Below are positions 16,759 to 26,228 of a DNA stretch of 64,000 bases, piece after piece. How positions within the stretch are numbered: the first letter of the stretch is position 1; every line of letters begins with the position of its first letter. The position numbers and the translations under genes were made by a program. The notes below the pieces were generated by a model. The model was not told the origin of the DNA and ran no database searches. It saw nothing but the letters and a program-made list of their open reading frames with translations. The DNA is from Gemmatimonadaceae bacterium. GTDB taxonomy: Bacteria; Gemmatimonadota; Gemmatimonadetes; Gemmatimonadales; Gemmatimonadaceae. The stretch lies in contig JAHBVT010000001.1 of assembly GCA_019637355.1 (NCBI GenBank), forward strand, positions 2,077,192-2,141,191, given 5' to 3'.

Positions 16759-17912
16759 GCGGGGTACAGCGCGCCGAGCACGCGCGGGCCGCGCGCGCCG
16801 GTAGCGCCGACGACGTTGCCGTGGCGGCGGCGCTGATGCAGCCAGCCGAGGAAGGCGAAGGCCACTGCCTCCTTGGCCTCGCCGTCGAAGTACAACTCCT
16901 CGAAGCGCCGAACGTGCCGCGGCGCGAGTGCCATCGCGATGGCCTCGCGCAGGGCCGGATTCTTCGCACCACCGCCGGACAGCAGCACGTCGCCCAGCTC
17001 CTGCGGCACGAAGCGATGCACGGCGTGCGCGATGCTGCGCGCGGTGAACCACACGGCCGTGGCGAGGACGTCCTCGTCGCTGCAGCCGGCGTGCGCCGTG
17101 CGACAGTCGGCCACGAAGCCCGCGATGTATGCACTGGTGAACCGTTCACGACCGGTGCTCTTGGGCGGAGGTGCGTCAAACCACGGCTCGCGCAGGCGCG
17201 CTTCGATCACCGACTCGATCGCGCGGCCCTTGAGCGCCAGCGTGCCGTCTCGGTCGAAGGTCAGCCCTGGGCGCAGGAGGCGCACCGCGCCGTCCACGAT
17301 GCACACGCCCGGGCCGGTGTCGAACGCGCGCACAGCGGTATGGTCGCTGGCGCCGGCCACCAGCGGCGGCAGCACGGTCAGGTTGCCGATGCCGCCGAGG
17401 TTCTGCAGCACACGCCAGGCGTCCGGGCGCGCGAAGAGCATCGCGTCGGCGATCGGCACCAGCGGGGCGCCCTGCCCCCCCGCCGCGACGTCGCGCGTCC
17501 GGAAGTCGGCGATGACGTCGATGCCACAGCGCTCGGCGATCACCGCCGGCTGCCCGAACTGCCAAGTGCCCTGCGGCGGGGCGTGCCACACCGTGTGCCC
17601 GTGCGAGGCGATGGCACGGATGTCCTCGCGCGCGACGCCGGCCTCGGCGATGGCGGCGTTGGCCGCGTCGGCGAGCCAGCCGCCGAGCGCGAAGTCCAGG
17701 CGCGTGTATTCTGCCGGTGACGCGCCCTGCAGCGCGGCCGCGAGGCGCGCGCGCTGGCCCGGCGCATACGGCCGACTGACCTGCGCGAGCAGTTCCGGCA
17801 CGATGCGACCGTCGTCGTGCTCGTGGAAGCGCACGACCACCGCCGTGATGCCGTCGAGCGATGTGCCAGACATCAGGCCCACGTACACATCCGAGCGGAG
17901 CACGGAACTCAC
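16755..17912 (-). CDS. anmK: anhydro-N-acetylmuramic acid kinase
   Basis: Phosphorylates and opens 1,6-anhydroMurNAc released from peptidoglycan, giving MurNAc-6-phosphate for MurQ. The 385-residue protein has the family signature GLMSGTSLDG near residue 11, the central NLGGIGNLT, DTGPG and the C-terminal GGGAKNP. GTG at 17912 overlaps the murQ stop and gives the usual family length (about 370-390). Middle gene of murQ-anmK-GH3, all coupled by 4-base overlaps. Cytoplasmic. Confidence 0.96.
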   Translation of the reverse strand: MSSVLRSDVYVGLMSGTSLDGITAVVVRFHEHDDGRIVPELLAQVSRPYAPGQRARLAAALQGASPAEYTRLDFALGGWLADAANAAIAEAGVAREDIRAIASHGHTVWHAPPQGTWQFGQPAVIAERCGIDVIADFRTRDVAAGGQGAPLVPIADAMLFARPDAWRVLQNLGGIGNLTVLPPLVAGASDHTAVRAFDTGPGVCIVDGAVRLLRPGLTFDRDGTLALKGRAIESVIEARLREPWFDAPPPKSTGRERFTSAYIAGFVADCRTAHAGCSDEDVLATAVWFTARSIAHAVHRFVPQELGDVLLSGGGAKNPALREAIAMALAPRHVRRFEELYFDGEAKEAVAFAFLGWLHQRRRHGNVVGATGARGPRVLGALYPA

Positions 17913-18826
17913 GGGCGCTCCACCAGCGGCGGGGCTTCGGCGAGCACGTGCCGGATGACGCCGCCCGCGGCATCCAGCCGCGCACGCGCCGCGGCCGCGT
18001 CGAGCCCGAGCTTGTGCATCACGATGGCGAGCTTCACGTGCCCATCCGCCTGCTTGAGCAACGCGCGGGCGGCGTCGCGCGGCACGCCGCAGGTCGTGAT
18101 CACGAGCCGCTCGGCGCGGTCGCGCAGCTTGTCGTTGCTCGCGCGCAGGTCCACCATCAGGTTGCCGTAGGTCTTGCCGATGCGCACCATCGCGGCCGTC
18201 GTGATGGTGTTGAGGACGAGCTTGGTGGCCGTTCCCGCCTTGAGGCGCGTCGAGCCGGTGACCACCTCGGGCCCGGTGATCGGCAGGATGGCCACATCCA
18301 CGGCCGCCGTGACCTCGGCCGGCGGCGGCGAGCACGCGACAATCACGGTGCGGGCCCCAAGCGATGCCGCGTGCGCAAGCGCGGCACGCACATACGGCGT
18401 GGTACCGCTGGCCGCGATGCCGACGACGACGTCGCCGGCGGCGACGCCAGCAGCCGTGAGGTCCTCGCGCGCGCCGTCGGGCCGATCTTCCGCGTCTTCC
18501 TGCGAGCGCGTGAGCGCGGCAGGGCCGCCGGCGATGATGCCTTGCACCATCGTCGGATCGCTGCCGAAAGTCGGCGGGCACTCCGAGGCGTCGAGCACGC
18601 CGAGCCGGCCCGAGGTGCCGGCCCCCACGTAGAACAGGCGGTACCCGGCGCGGAAGGCCTGCTCCACCAGCGCGACGGCGCGGGCGATGGGCTCGCGCTG
18701 CGTCGCCACCGCATCGGCGACGCTGCGGTCCTCGGCGTTCATCAGGTCGACGATCTCGAGCGCCGAGGCGAGGTCGATGTCGGCGCTGCGGGGATTGCGG
18801 CGCTCCGTGACGCGAGGATCAAGCAC
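17909..18826 (-). CDS. murQ: N-acetylmuramic acid 6-phosphate etherase
   Basis: Removes the lactyl ether from MurNAc-6-phosphate to give GlcNAc-6-phosphate, the second step after AnmK. It has the SIS-fold signature VGAGTSGRLGVLDASECPPT with the catalytic Glu, GIAASGTTPYV, and NLMVDLRASNDKLRDRA. The GTG start at 18826 gives 305 residues against about 300 for the family, and the next residues TERRNP match the usual MurQ N-terminus. No clear ribosome site precedes it. First gene of the recycling operon and divergent from the barrel gene at 18909 with an 82-base shared control region. Confidence 0.96.
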   Translation of the reverse strand: MLDPRVTERRNPRSADIDLASALEIVDLMNAEDRSVADAVATQREPIARAVALVEQAFRAGYRLFYVGAGTSGRLGVLDASECPPTFGSDPTMVQGIIAGGPAALTRSQEDAEDRPDGAREDLTAAGVAAGDVVVGIAASGTTPYVRAALAHAASLGARTVIVACSPPPAEVTAAVDVAILPITGPEVVTGSTRLKAGTATKLVLNTITTAAMVRIGKTYGNLMVDLRASNDKLRDRAERLVITTCGVPRDAARALLKQADGHVKLAIVMHKLGLDAAAARARLDAAGGVIRHVLAEAPPLVERP

Positions 18827-18908
18827 GCGAGGTGGCGGGCGGAGGAGGACGGCGCGGCGCGACTGGCCTCGGTGCCGGGGGCGCGGCGACGGAGGTAAGT
18901 TATCTCCC

Positions 18909-19580
18909 GTGACCACTACACGCACTGGACGGCGTGGCCTCGCCGCCGCCCTGGCCCTCGTGGCCTCGCTCTCCCTGTGGCCTGTGCAGGCACTGGACGC
19001 CCAGATCATCCGTGTCCCCGACTCCGACGACCGGCAGATGCCGGTCACCGTGCACGGATCGTTCGGCTACTTCGTGGCCCAGAACCGCTTCGACGGCCGC
19101 GACCAGCTCACCTGGTTCCTCGGCGATGCATACCAGATCCGGCTCGGCGCGGATGCCGCACTCGGCATCGGGTCGGTGGGGCTGTCCGGCACGCTCGCCA
19201 CCGTCCCGATCCAGCGCGGGAACAGCACGGCCTCGCGCGGCGACATCCAACTGCGCCAGGTGTTCGCGATGTTCCGCTCGCCCGAACCGCAAGGCTTCGG
19301 CCAGGTGGTGCAGTTCGGCATCGGCATCTCCCAGTGGGCGAACTACTCCGGCACCGACGTGCTCACCGAGAGCGAAGCCGCCGCGCGCAACGCGCTGGCC
19401 ATCGGCCTGAGCTATGGGTTTGCGCTGCCGCTGGGCAAGCGCTTCAGCCTCACCCTCGTGCAGGACTACGTGACGGCGGTCGGGTCGCGCGAGGGCCTGC
19501 CTGCCAGCGCGCGCCGTTCGCAGGAGCAGTACACCACCCGACTTGGCCTGCGGTACAAGGTCCTGGGAGTTCGTGAATGA
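18909..19580 (+). CDS. small outer-membrane barrel protein, unknown function
   Basis: A 223-residue exported protein. A twin-basic N-terminus and hydrophobic core (ALALVASLSLWPVQALDA) form a signal peptide of about 35 residues. The rest alternates hydrophobic and polar residues in strands of 8-12 with many aromatic residues and GLSYGF/LGLRYK-type endings, as in small barrels. GTG at 18909 has GGAGG about 12 bases upstream. The stop overlaps the ggt start by four bases, so it is made together with gamma-glutamyltranspeptidase. No known domain recognised. Confidence 0.75.
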   Translation: MTTTRTGRRGLAAALALVASLSLWPVQALDAQIIRVPDSDDRQMPVTVHGSFGYFVAQNRFDGRDQLTWFLGDAYQIRLGADAALGIGSVGLSGTLATVPIQRGNSTASRGDIQLRQVFAMFRSPEPQGFGQVVQFGIGISQWANYSGTDVLTESEAAARNALAIGLSYGFALPLGKRFSLTLVQDYVTAVGSREGLPASARRSQEQYTTRLGLRYKVLGVRE

Positions 19581-21304
19581 TGCGGCGTGCCTTGTGGCTC
19601 CTGACGGTCGCGGCGCTCACGCTGTCGGCCTGCCGTCCCGCCGGGACGGCGACGGATGCGCGACTCAGCGGCACCTACGCCGGCGGTTGGCGCTTCCCCG
19701 AGCTACGCGAGCCCGTCACGGGCGCGGCGGCGATGGTCTCGAGCAACAGCGACCTGGCCAGCGCGGCGGGCGTGGAGATCCTGCGCGCTGGCGGCAACGC
19801 GGTGGACGCGGCGGTGGCGGTAGGCTTCGCGCTGGCGGTGACGTATCCGTTCGCCGGCAACATCGGCGGCGGCGGCTTTATGACGATTCGGATGGCCGAC
19901 GGCCGCACGGCAGCGCTCGACTATCGCGAGGTCGCGCCGCTGGCGTCGACGCGCGATATGTACGTGGACTCCACCGGCAAGCTCAGCGGCAAGCAACTCA
20001 CCGGACACCTCGCCTCGGGCGTGCCGGGTGCCGTGGCCGGGATGGCGGCCGCGCTCGAGCGTTACGGCAGCAAGTCGCTGGCCGAGGTGATGGCACCCGC
20101 CATCCGAATGGCGCGCGACGGCTTCGTGGTGGACAGCGCCCTGTTCCGTTCGCTGCGCGGGGCACAAGAGCGCCTCTGCGAGTTTGCCGGCTGCAGCACG
20201 TTCTATCCGGGCGGGGCGCCCCCGGCGCCGGGCAGCACGCTGCGCCAGCCGGAGCTCGCGCGCTCGCTGCAGTTGATTGCCGCTGAGGGCACCAAGGCCT
20301 TCTACGACGGGCCGGTGGGCGAGGCGCTGGTGCGCGAGATGGAAGCGGGCGGCGGCATCATCACGCGTGAGGACTTGCGGCGCTACGAGCCCAAATGGCG
20401 CGAGCCAGTCGTGACTGACTACCGCGGCTACACGCTGATCACGATGCCGCCGGCGAGCTCGGGCGGCATCACGATGAGCCAGACCTTCAACATCCTGGAG
20501 CGCTTCGCGCCGCTGCCGCCCTTCGGCAGCCCGGAGTATGTGCACTTGCTGTCGGAGGCGTTCCGGCGCGCGTTCATCGACCGCAACTCCAAGCTGGCGG
20601 ACGCCGACTTCGTGCCGGTGCCGCGCGACCAGCTGGTCTCCAAGGCCTACGCGGCTGAGCTCGCCTCGCAGATTAGCCGTCGGCGGGCCTCGCGCACGCC
20701 ACAGTTCGACGCCGGGCGCGAGCCGGAGCACACGACGCATTACTCCGTGGTGGATAGCGCCGGCAATGCGGTCGCCACCACGACGACGATCAACGGCGGC
20801 TACGGATCGGCGGTGTGGGTGCGCGAGGGCGGCTTCTTCCTGAACAACGAGATGGATGATTTCGCGACGCAGCCCGGCACGCCGAATATGTTCGGGCTCG
20901 TGCAGGGCGAGGCGAATGCCATCCAGCCCGGCAAGCGGATGCTCAGCGCGATGTCACCGACGATCGTGCTGGACCGCCAGGGCGAGGTGCTGCTCGTGGT
21001 GGGCGCGGCCGGCGGCCCGACCATCATCACGGCCACCACGCAGGTGATCCTGAACGTGATCGAGTTCGGGATGCCGCTGACCGAGGCGATGCGCGCGCCG
21101 CGCGTGCACCATCAGGCGCTGCCGGACGCGATCCGGCACGAGTCGATGGGCTTCTCGCCGCGCACGCTCCGGCGCCTGAAGCGGATGGGCCACGAGCTCA
21201 CGCCGCAGGGCGGCATCGCCAACGTAAACGCCGTGATGCGCACCAATGGTGTGCTTCACGGCGTTCACGAGCCCCGCGGGTCAGGCGGGGCGGTCGGCTA
21301 CTGA
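19577..21304 (+). CDS. ggt: gamma-glutamyltranspeptidase, lipoprotein form
   Basis: Cleaves gamma-glutamyl bonds of glutathione and related peptides in the periplasm. The 575-residue precursor has a lipobox LSAC (Cys19), so it is probably tethered by lipid, which is less common for this family. The self-cleavage site and nucleophile Thr lie in HTTHYSVVD near residue 390, and the glycine motif GGGGFM near 95 and the PPASSGGIT motif of the large subunit are present. The length is normal. Coupled to the upstream barrel gene by an ATGA overlap. Confidence 0.96.
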   Translation: MMRRALWLLTVAALTLSACRPAGTATDARLSGTYAGGWRFPELREPVTGAAAMVSSNSDLASAAGVEILRAGGNAVDAAVAVGFALAVTYPFAGNIGGGGFMTIRMADGRTAALDYREVAPLASTRDMYVDSTGKLSGKQLTGHLASGVPGAVAGMAAALERYGSKSLAEVMAPAIRMARDGFVVDSALFRSLRGAQERLCEFAGCSTFYPGGAPPAPGSTLRQPELARSLQLIAAEGTKAFYDGPVGEALVREMEAGGGIITREDLRRYEPKWREPVVTDYRGYTLITMPPASSGGITMSQTFNILERFAPLPPFGSPEYVHLLSEAFRRAFIDRNSKLADADFVPVPRDQLVSKAYAAELASQISRRRASRTPQFDAGREPEHTTHYSVVDSAGNAVATTTTINGGYGSAVWVREGGFFLNNEMDDFATQPGTPNMFGLVQGEANAIQPGKRMLSAMSPTIVLDRQGEVLLVVGAAGGPTIITATTQVILNVIEFGMPLTEAMRAPRVHHQALPDAIRHESMGFSPRTLRRLKRMGHELTPQGGIANVNAVMRTNGVLHGVHEPRGSGGAVGY

Positions 21305-21308
21305 GCGT

Positions 21309-22097
21309 TCAGTTCCCGCGTACGGTCAACTGCTCGGTGAGGGTGACCGTCAGCGGGGCGTTCGCGGCGAGGCAGCCGTTGTAGTCGGTGGTCGCGGCGG
21401 CCACGGCACCGCCCGCGGCAGCACCGATGGCCGCACCGGCGACCGTGCTCTTGGTGTCGCGGCCGAGGACCTGCCCGGCGACGGCGCCGATGGCGGCGCC
21501 GGTGGCCACCTTGCCGGCCTGCGTGCCCGTGCTCTGCACGCGGGCGTATTCGAGCCGCGCCACCTGCGTGACGTCCGCCGCGAGCTCCGTGGTCGTGCCG
21601 CGCACGGTGATCGACACCGGCTTGAACGCCAGCTTCACGCGCTCCTGCGAGTTCTCGCCGCGGGCGGACTCCACCACCTCGAGCGTGACTTCAGAGCCCG
21701 TGGGAATGGTGACGCCGTTGGTGGCCTCGACATCCGCCGTGGTCAGCGCGGTGAAGCGATCGCCGACCTTGTGCGTGTTGGTGCAGATGCGCGAGCCCGA
21801 AGCCAAGGCGATCGTCGCGCCAGCGGACAGCGCGCCACTGCGCGCAGCGCTGGTGGACGCCGCAGTGGACGGGCGCGTGGTGGCCGCCGGCGTGCTGCGC
21901 GGGGTCGGCGTACGCGGCGCCGCAGCGGCCGGGGCCGGCGCGGCATCGGCCGCTGGGGCGTCGTTCATCGCCGCGCCGGTGTCAGCAGGTGCCAGTTCGA
22001 TCTCGCGAGACGCGTCTGACGCATCGCCACCGCCGCAGGCCACGATGGCCAGCGCGGCCAGCAACAGAGCGGAACGTCCGATAATATTCGCTTGCAT
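21309..22097 (-). CDS. lipoprotein with Ala/Pro/Thr linker and glycine-zipper segment
   Basis: A 262-residue exported protein. The lipobox IVAC ends at Cys21. Residues about 40-90 are a low-complexity Ala/Pro/Thr linker. Residues about 95-185 form a strand-rich domain, and residues about 195-235 hold a glycine zipper with repeats of AGAAIGAAAGG type, like the membrane-inserting part of Rickettsia 17-kDa and SlyB-like proteins. The C-terminal strand ends LTVTLTEQLTVRGN. Probably envelope-associated. It ends four bases from the convergent ggt stop. Function unknown. Confidence 0.82.
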   Translation of the reverse strand: MQANIIGRSALLLAALAIVACGGGDASDASREIELAPADTGAAMNDAPAADAAPAPAAAAPRTPTPRSTPAATTRPSTAASTSAARSGALSAGATIALASGSRICTNTHKVGDRFTALTTADVEATNGVTIPTGSEVTLEVVESARGENSQERVKLAFKPVSITVRGTTTELAADVTQVARLEYARVQSTGTQAGKVATGAAIGAVAGQVLGRDTKSTVAGAAIGAAAGGAVAAATTDYNGCLAANAPLTVTLTEQLTVRGN

Positions 22098-22177
22098 ATG
22101 CCACTCCTCGTGATGGGGGTACTTCCGACCTCCGCAAATTCTCGCCGGGACCAGGCATCTTCAACCTGCGGCGCAAC

Positions 22178-23962
22178 GTGACCTCGCTCACACGCGTGCT
22201 GCCTTGGGTCCGGCCCTACCGTGGGCGCATCGCCTACGGCCTGTTCTGCGTCGTGCTGTCGACGGCCCTCTACAGCTGGCTGCCCACGTTGATCCGCCAC
22301 GCCCTCGACGCGATGGCCCAGGGCGCAGCACTCCGTGACATCCTGAAGACCGCGGCGACGATGCTCGCCGTCACGCTCACGATGGCCGTGTTCCGCTTCC
22401 AGATGCGCGACATCCTCAACGGCGTCTCGCGCGTCATCGAACACGACCTGCGCGAGGCGCTCTTCGAGCGCCTCACGTATCAGGATGCCGCCTGGTACGG
22501 CCGCACGCGCACCGGCGAGCTGATGGCCAAGCTGACCAACGACCTCGGCGCCGTCCGGATGGCCGTGGGGCCGGCCATTATGTACCTCACCAACACCGTG
22601 TTCGGCGGGGTGTTCGCGCTGTCCTTTATGATTGCGATCTCCCCGCGCCTGACGCTCATCGCCGTCGCACCGATGATCGTCCTGCCGATTATTACCCTCC
22701 GGCTGGGCAAAGCGATCCACGACCGCTTCGAGCGGGTGCAGGAGCGCTTCGGGGCGCTGACGACGCTGGTGCAGGAGCACCTCTCGGGCCTGCGGATTAT
22801 CCGCGCCTACCGGCAGGAACCGGCCGAGCGCGAGCGATTTGACGCCCTCAGCGAGGAGTATCTCACGCGCAACCTGGCCTTGGTCCGCCTGCAGGGCCTG
22901 ATGGGGCCGAGCTTCGCGCTGTTCGCCGGGCTCGGTGCGGCCGCGGTGCTGGGCTTCGGCGGCGCCCAGGTGGTCGCGGGGACCATCACCGTGGGGGCCT
23001 TCGTGGCCTTCGGGCTGTACCTCGCAAATCTGACGTGGCCGCTGATCGCCCTCGGCTGGGTGACGAGCCTCTTCCAGCGCGGGGCGGCGTCGATGACGCG
23101 CCTCTTGGTCATCCTCGATGCCGAGCCGGGCGTGACCGATCCGCTCCCACCAGGCGCCGCGGCCAGCTTGCCGCCGACGGCCGGGGGGCGCAGCCTGACC
23201 CTCGAGCACGTGAGCTTCGCGTATCAGACCGCTGACGGGAAGCCCGGGCGCCAAGTCCTGTCGGACGTGTCGGTCAGCATCCCCGCCGGGGCCACCCTAG
23301 GCATCGTGGGCGCCACCGGCAGCGGCAAGAGCACCCTGCTGGAGCTCATCCCGCGCCTGGCTGACCCCAGCGGCGGAACCATCCGCCTGGACGGGGTAGA
23401 TATCCGCGAATTACCCCTGGCCCTGTTACGCCGAGAGATCGGATTCGTCCCTCAGGAAAGCCTGTTGTTTAGCGAAACCCTGCGTCTGAACCTGACGTAT
23501 GGGGCCGCTGATGCCCCGGCCGCCGAGTGGGCCGCGGGGGTGGCACAGTTGAAGGAAACGATTGACGGCTTTCCGGGCGGCTGGGAGACGATGCTCGGGG
23601 AGCGCGGAATCAACCTCTCGGGGGGACAGAAGCAGCGAGCCGCCTTGGCGCGGGCGCTGGCTCGGCGTCCCAGCGTGGTCATCCTCGACGATGCCCTGTC
23701 GGCGGTGGATACGCAGACCGAGGCGGCGATTCTCCGCGGGTTGCGCGAGGCCTTGGCCGGACGCACCGCGATCATCGCCTCGCACCGCATCTCGGCGATC
23801 CGGGATGCAAACTGGATCCTGGTGTTGGACGATGGACGGGTGGTTGAGCAGGGCCGGCACGAAGACTTGCTCGCATTGAAGGGCCGATATTACTCGTTGC
23901 TGCGTCGGCAGCAACTTGAAGCCGAGTTGGAGCAGGACCCCGTGGTCGTCCGGGACGCTTGA
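22178..23962 (+). CDS. ABC transporter, fused permease and ATPase (MsbA/MdlB-like)
   Basis: A 594-residue half-exporter. Six hydrophobic helices lie in residues 15-300, with the cytoplasmic coupling region between. The ATPase has Walker A GATGSGKST near 377, Q-loop GFVPQES, signature LSGGQ, Walker B VVILDDALSAVD and the switch His in IASHRISAI. It would act as a homodimer that flips or exports a hydrophobic substrate; the substrate cannot be named. GTG at 22178 is the first in-frame start before the first helix. Single gene, with divergent control region shared with the lipoprotein at 21309-22097. Confidence 0.93.
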   Translation: MTSLTRVLPWVRPYRGRIAYGLFCVVLSTALYSWLPTLIRHALDAMAQGAALRDILKTAATMLAVTLTMAVFRFQMRDILNGVSRVIEHDLREALFERLTYQDAAWYGRTRTGELMAKLTNDLGAVRMAVGPAIMYLTNTVFGGVFALSFMIAISPRLTLIAVAPMIVLPIITLRLGKAIHDRFERVQERFGALTTLVQEHLSGLRIIRAYRQEPAERERFDALSEEYLTRNLALVRLQGLMGPSFALFAGLGAAAVLGFGGAQVVAGTITVGAFVAFGLYLANLTWPLIALGWVTSLFQRGAASMTRLLVILDAEPGVTDPLPPGAAASLPPTAGGRSLTLEHVSFAYQTADGKPGRQVLSDVSVSIPAGATLGIVGATGSGKSTLLELIPRLADPSGGTIRLDGVDIRELPLALLRREIGFVPQESLLFSETLRLNLTYGAADAPAAEWAAGVAQLKETIDGFPGGWETMLGERGINLSGGQKQRAALARALARRPSVVILDDALSAVDTQTEAAILRGLREALAGRTAIIASHRISAIRDANWILVLDDGRVVEQGRHEDLLALKGRYYSLLRRQQLEAELEQDPVVVRDA

Positions 23963-23995
23963 CGGCCAACCATCAAATCCTTCCTAGGAGGATAA

Positions 23996-24511
23996 ATGCT
24001 GTCAGTTCTTCGTCGTGCAGTTGCTGTTGCCTCGTTGGTTGCGGTGTCGGCCGGTGCCGCTCAGGCGCAGCTGAAGGTGGAGGAGCTCCGTGTGGACGTC
24101 GCTGGCCTGCAGGCGATGGGTGGCAGCACGATGTTCGCCGGCGGCATCCCGGGTGGCCTGGCCCTCGGCATCTACCTGAACGACAAGATCGCGCTCGAGC
24201 CGACCCTCGGCGTGATGCACTTCAGCCCGGATGGCGGCGACGCCAGCACCCTGATCCAGGTCGGCGTGTTTGCGCCGTACTACCTGGCTGGTGATCGCGG
24301 CCGCAACGGCCTGTTCGTTGCACCTGGCGTGATGATCACGAAGGTCACGGACGTGGATGCCGCGATCGACTTCGGCGCCGATATCGGCTACAAGAAGGCG
24401 ATGAACGACAAGGTGTCCTGGTCGGTGGCCGGCACGTTCCGCGGCGGCGACTCGTACGATCCGGACTCGGAGATCGGCGCGCGCTTCGGCTTCAGCGTCT
24501 TCTGGCGCTAA
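23996..24511 (+). CDS. small exported beta-barrel-like protein
   Basis: A 171-residue protein with a 22-residue signal peptide ending AQA. The mature part has alternating strands (GLALGIYLNDKIALEPTLG, ARFGFSVFWR) ending in an aromatic-rich strand, which suits an eight-strand outer-membrane barrel. The ribosome site is excellent: AGGAGG ends seven bases before ATG 23996. Strong start and the terminator at 24531 suggest high expression as a single gene or with the ABC gene 33 bases upstream. No known family recognised. Confidence 0.75.
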   Translation: MLSVLRRAVAVASLVAVSAGAAQAQLKVEELRVDVAGLQAMGGSTMFAGGIPGGLALGIYLNDKIALEPTLGVMHFSPDGGDASTLIQVGVFAPYYLAGDRGRNGLFVAPGVMITKVTDVDAAIDFGADIGYKKAMNDKVSWSVAGTFRGGDSYDPDSEIGARFGFSVFWR

Positions 24512-24530
24512 GCAGCATCACTGATGGTCC

Positions 24531-24567
24531 GAAGCCCCGCGGCGCACAGCGCCGCGGGGCTTCATCT
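24531..24567 (+). terminator. intrinsic terminator after the small barrel gene
   Basis: GAAGCCCCGCGGCG and CGCCGCGGGGCTTC form a 14-base-pair stem around a five-base loop, followed by a T-rich ATCTTT. It lies 20 bases after the stop at 24511 and may also serve the convergent gene ending at 24583. Confidence 0.9.
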
Positions 24568-24582
24568 TTGCCGCCACTGGGA

Positions 24583-25047
24583 TCAGCGGCGCGCGACGTT
24601 GTATCCGACCACTGCGCCGACTGGCATCGTCACGAGCACCGCTCCGCCGCCAACGAGGCCGATCGCACCCACCGCCGCACCCGCGAGACTGGCGAAGAAC
24701 GGAGACTGCTGTCCGCGCCGGTCGCTGTACCAGTGGACGCCGAACGCAGAGCCAAGCACGGCACCAGCCAAGATGGTGATGGCGGCCGGCCCGATGTCCT
24801 CGAGCCCGGCATCCGAACCTGCCGCGCCGGCGCTGAGCAACGCCCCCGCAGCACTGAAGAGCATCATTCCTCCCGCCGCCGATGCGAGTTGCTTCGCGAC
24901 AAACGCCGATCCCAGCGGCGCGCGTTCATCGTTCTGCAGGGGCGCGGCGCCGGACACTCCCCAGCGCAGGGCCTCTCGGGTGGGCTGCGCCTCGAGCGCG
25001 TCGGCAGCGACCGCAGTTGCGACGACCAGTACGAGTACGCGAAGCAT
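24583..25047 (-). CDS. small exported or membrane protein, unknown
   Basis: A 154-residue protein with a signal peptide (MLRVLVLVVATAVAADA) and three or four glycine/alanine-rich hydrophobic stretches at about 55-75, 85-100, 112-130 and 132-150. ATG 25047 has GAGGGG six bases upstream. It follows ccdA by eight bases, so it is probably co-transcribed with fur and ccdA. No conserved domain recognised. Confidence 0.7.
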   Translation of the reverse strand: MLRVLVLVVATAVAADALEAQPTREALRWGVSGAAPLQNDERAPLGSAFVAKQLASAAGGMMLFSAAGALLSAGAAGSDAGLEDIGPAAITILAGAVLGSAFGVHWYSDRRGQQSPFFASLAGAAVGAIGLVGGGAVLVTMPVGAVVGYNVARR

Positions 25048-25055
25048 TGGTCCCC

Positions 25056-25784
25056 TCAGATCCGGTTGAGGATGAACTCCGGCGTGAACGCCTGCAGCCA
25101 GTTGGCGAGGATCGTGAAGCGGTTGGTGACCATCAAGACGCCCACGAGGATCAGTAGCGCACCGGATACGCGATTCACCCAGACGATGTGCCGGCGCAGC
25201 TTGGCGAAGACCTCAAGGAAGCGCTCCACCATCACCGCAGCGGCCAGGAACGGGACGGCCAATCCTAGCGAGTACGCCGCCAGGAGCGTTAGCCCACGCC
25301 CTAGGTCAGCCTCGTTGGCGGCCATCGTGAGGATCGCGCCGAGGATGGGGCCGATGCACGGCGACCAGCCGGCGCCGAACGCGATGCCCACGACCACCGT
25401 GCCGAGGTAGCCGAGCGGCTTGTTGGCCAGATGCAGGCGCGTATCGCGGTTGAGGAACGCGAGGTTGAAGGCGCCCAGCAGGTACAGGCCAAACAGGATG
25501 ATCAGCACGCCACCCACGCGGCTGATGACGTCCCGGTAGCGCAGCATCAGCTGCCCGAAGACGGTCGCGCCGGCGCCGAGCGCGAGGAAGATCAACGAGA
25601 ACCCCGCGATGAACAACAGCGCGTGCACGATGTTGTCGCGCCGCGAGCCCTGCATATCCTCGAGGTTCATCCCCGTGATGAACGTGATGTAGCTCGGCAC
25701 CAACGGCAGGACGCAGGGGCTCAGGAAGCTCAGGATGCCCGCGCCGAAGGCGATGAACAGGCCCAGTTGGGCGGCGCTTTCCAT
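25056..25784 (-). CDS. ccdA: CcdA-type thiol-electron transporter
   Basis: Carries reducing power across the inner membrane to periplasmic thioredoxins, for cytochrome c maturation or disulfide repair. The 242-residue protein has six membrane helices and the two active cysteines in FLSPCVLPLVP (near residue 24) and WSPCIGPILG (near 142). The length and motif spacing match CcdA rather than full DsbD. It follows fur with no gap, which suggests control by metal or oxidative state. Confidence 0.94.
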   Translation of the reverse strand: MESAAQLGLFIAFGAGILSFLSPCVLPLVPSYITFITGMNLEDMQGSRRDNIVHALLFIAGFSLIFLALGAGATVFGQLMLRYRDVISRVGGVLIILFGLYLLGAFNLAFLNRDTRLHLANKPLGYLGTVVVGIAFGAGWSPCIGPILGAILTMAANEADLGRGLTLLAAYSLGLAVPFLAAAVMVERFLEVFAKLRRHIVWVNRVSGALLILVGVLMVTNRFTILANWLQAFTPEFILNRI

Positions 25785-26228
25785 CTAGGCCTTCCCCCGC
25801 TGGCAGTCGCGGCACACCCCGTGGATGACGAGGCGGTGGCTCTGGCGCGCGAAACCGCGGGACTCTGCGACGATGGTGGTCATTCGCTCCAGTCGTTCAT
25901 CTCGGAACTCCTCGACCCGTCCGCACTGCGTGCAGACGAGGTGCTCGTGATGGGGGATGTCGCGGGCCGCTTCGAAGCGCCGGAAGCCCTCGCCGAAGTC
26001 GCGCTCGACCACGAGACCGCTGGCGATCAGCGTGTCGATGGTGCGGTACACGGTCGCGGTGCCGACGGAGCGTCCGCGGCGGGCGACTTCCTCAGCCACT
26101 TCCTCAGCCGAGAGGTGACGGTCCGCGCCGAGCAGCACCTCTGCGATCGCGAGCCGCTGCGCCGTGATGGGCAGGTTGTGCTCGCGGAGGTACCGCTCGA
26201 AGCCCGCCGTTACGCCGTCGCCGGCCAC
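25785..26228 (-). CDS. Fur-family metal-dependent transcriptional regulator
   Basis: A 147-residue Fur/Zur/PerR regulator. Residues 10-80 form the winged helix with the TATVYRTID recognition segment. The metal region has HHEHLVCTQCG near 92-102 and a second CRDC pair at 138-141 for the structural zinc. Which metal it senses cannot be told. It overlaps the upstream hypothetical gene by 19 bases and abuts ccdA, so it may control a thiol or metal homeostasis operon. Confidence 0.94.
   Translation of the reverse strand: MAGDGVTAGFERYLREHNLPITAQRLAIAEVLLGADRHLSAEEVAEEVARRGRSVGTATVYRTIDTLIASGLVVERDFGEGFRRFEAARDIPHHEHLVCTQCGRVEEFRDERLERMTTIVAESRGFARQSHRLVIHGVCRDCQRGKA

Noticed and set aside
16755-18581. 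Extended 608-residue AnmK
   Set aside because: The added part is a shadow of murQ; the GTG overlap at 17912 gives the normal length.
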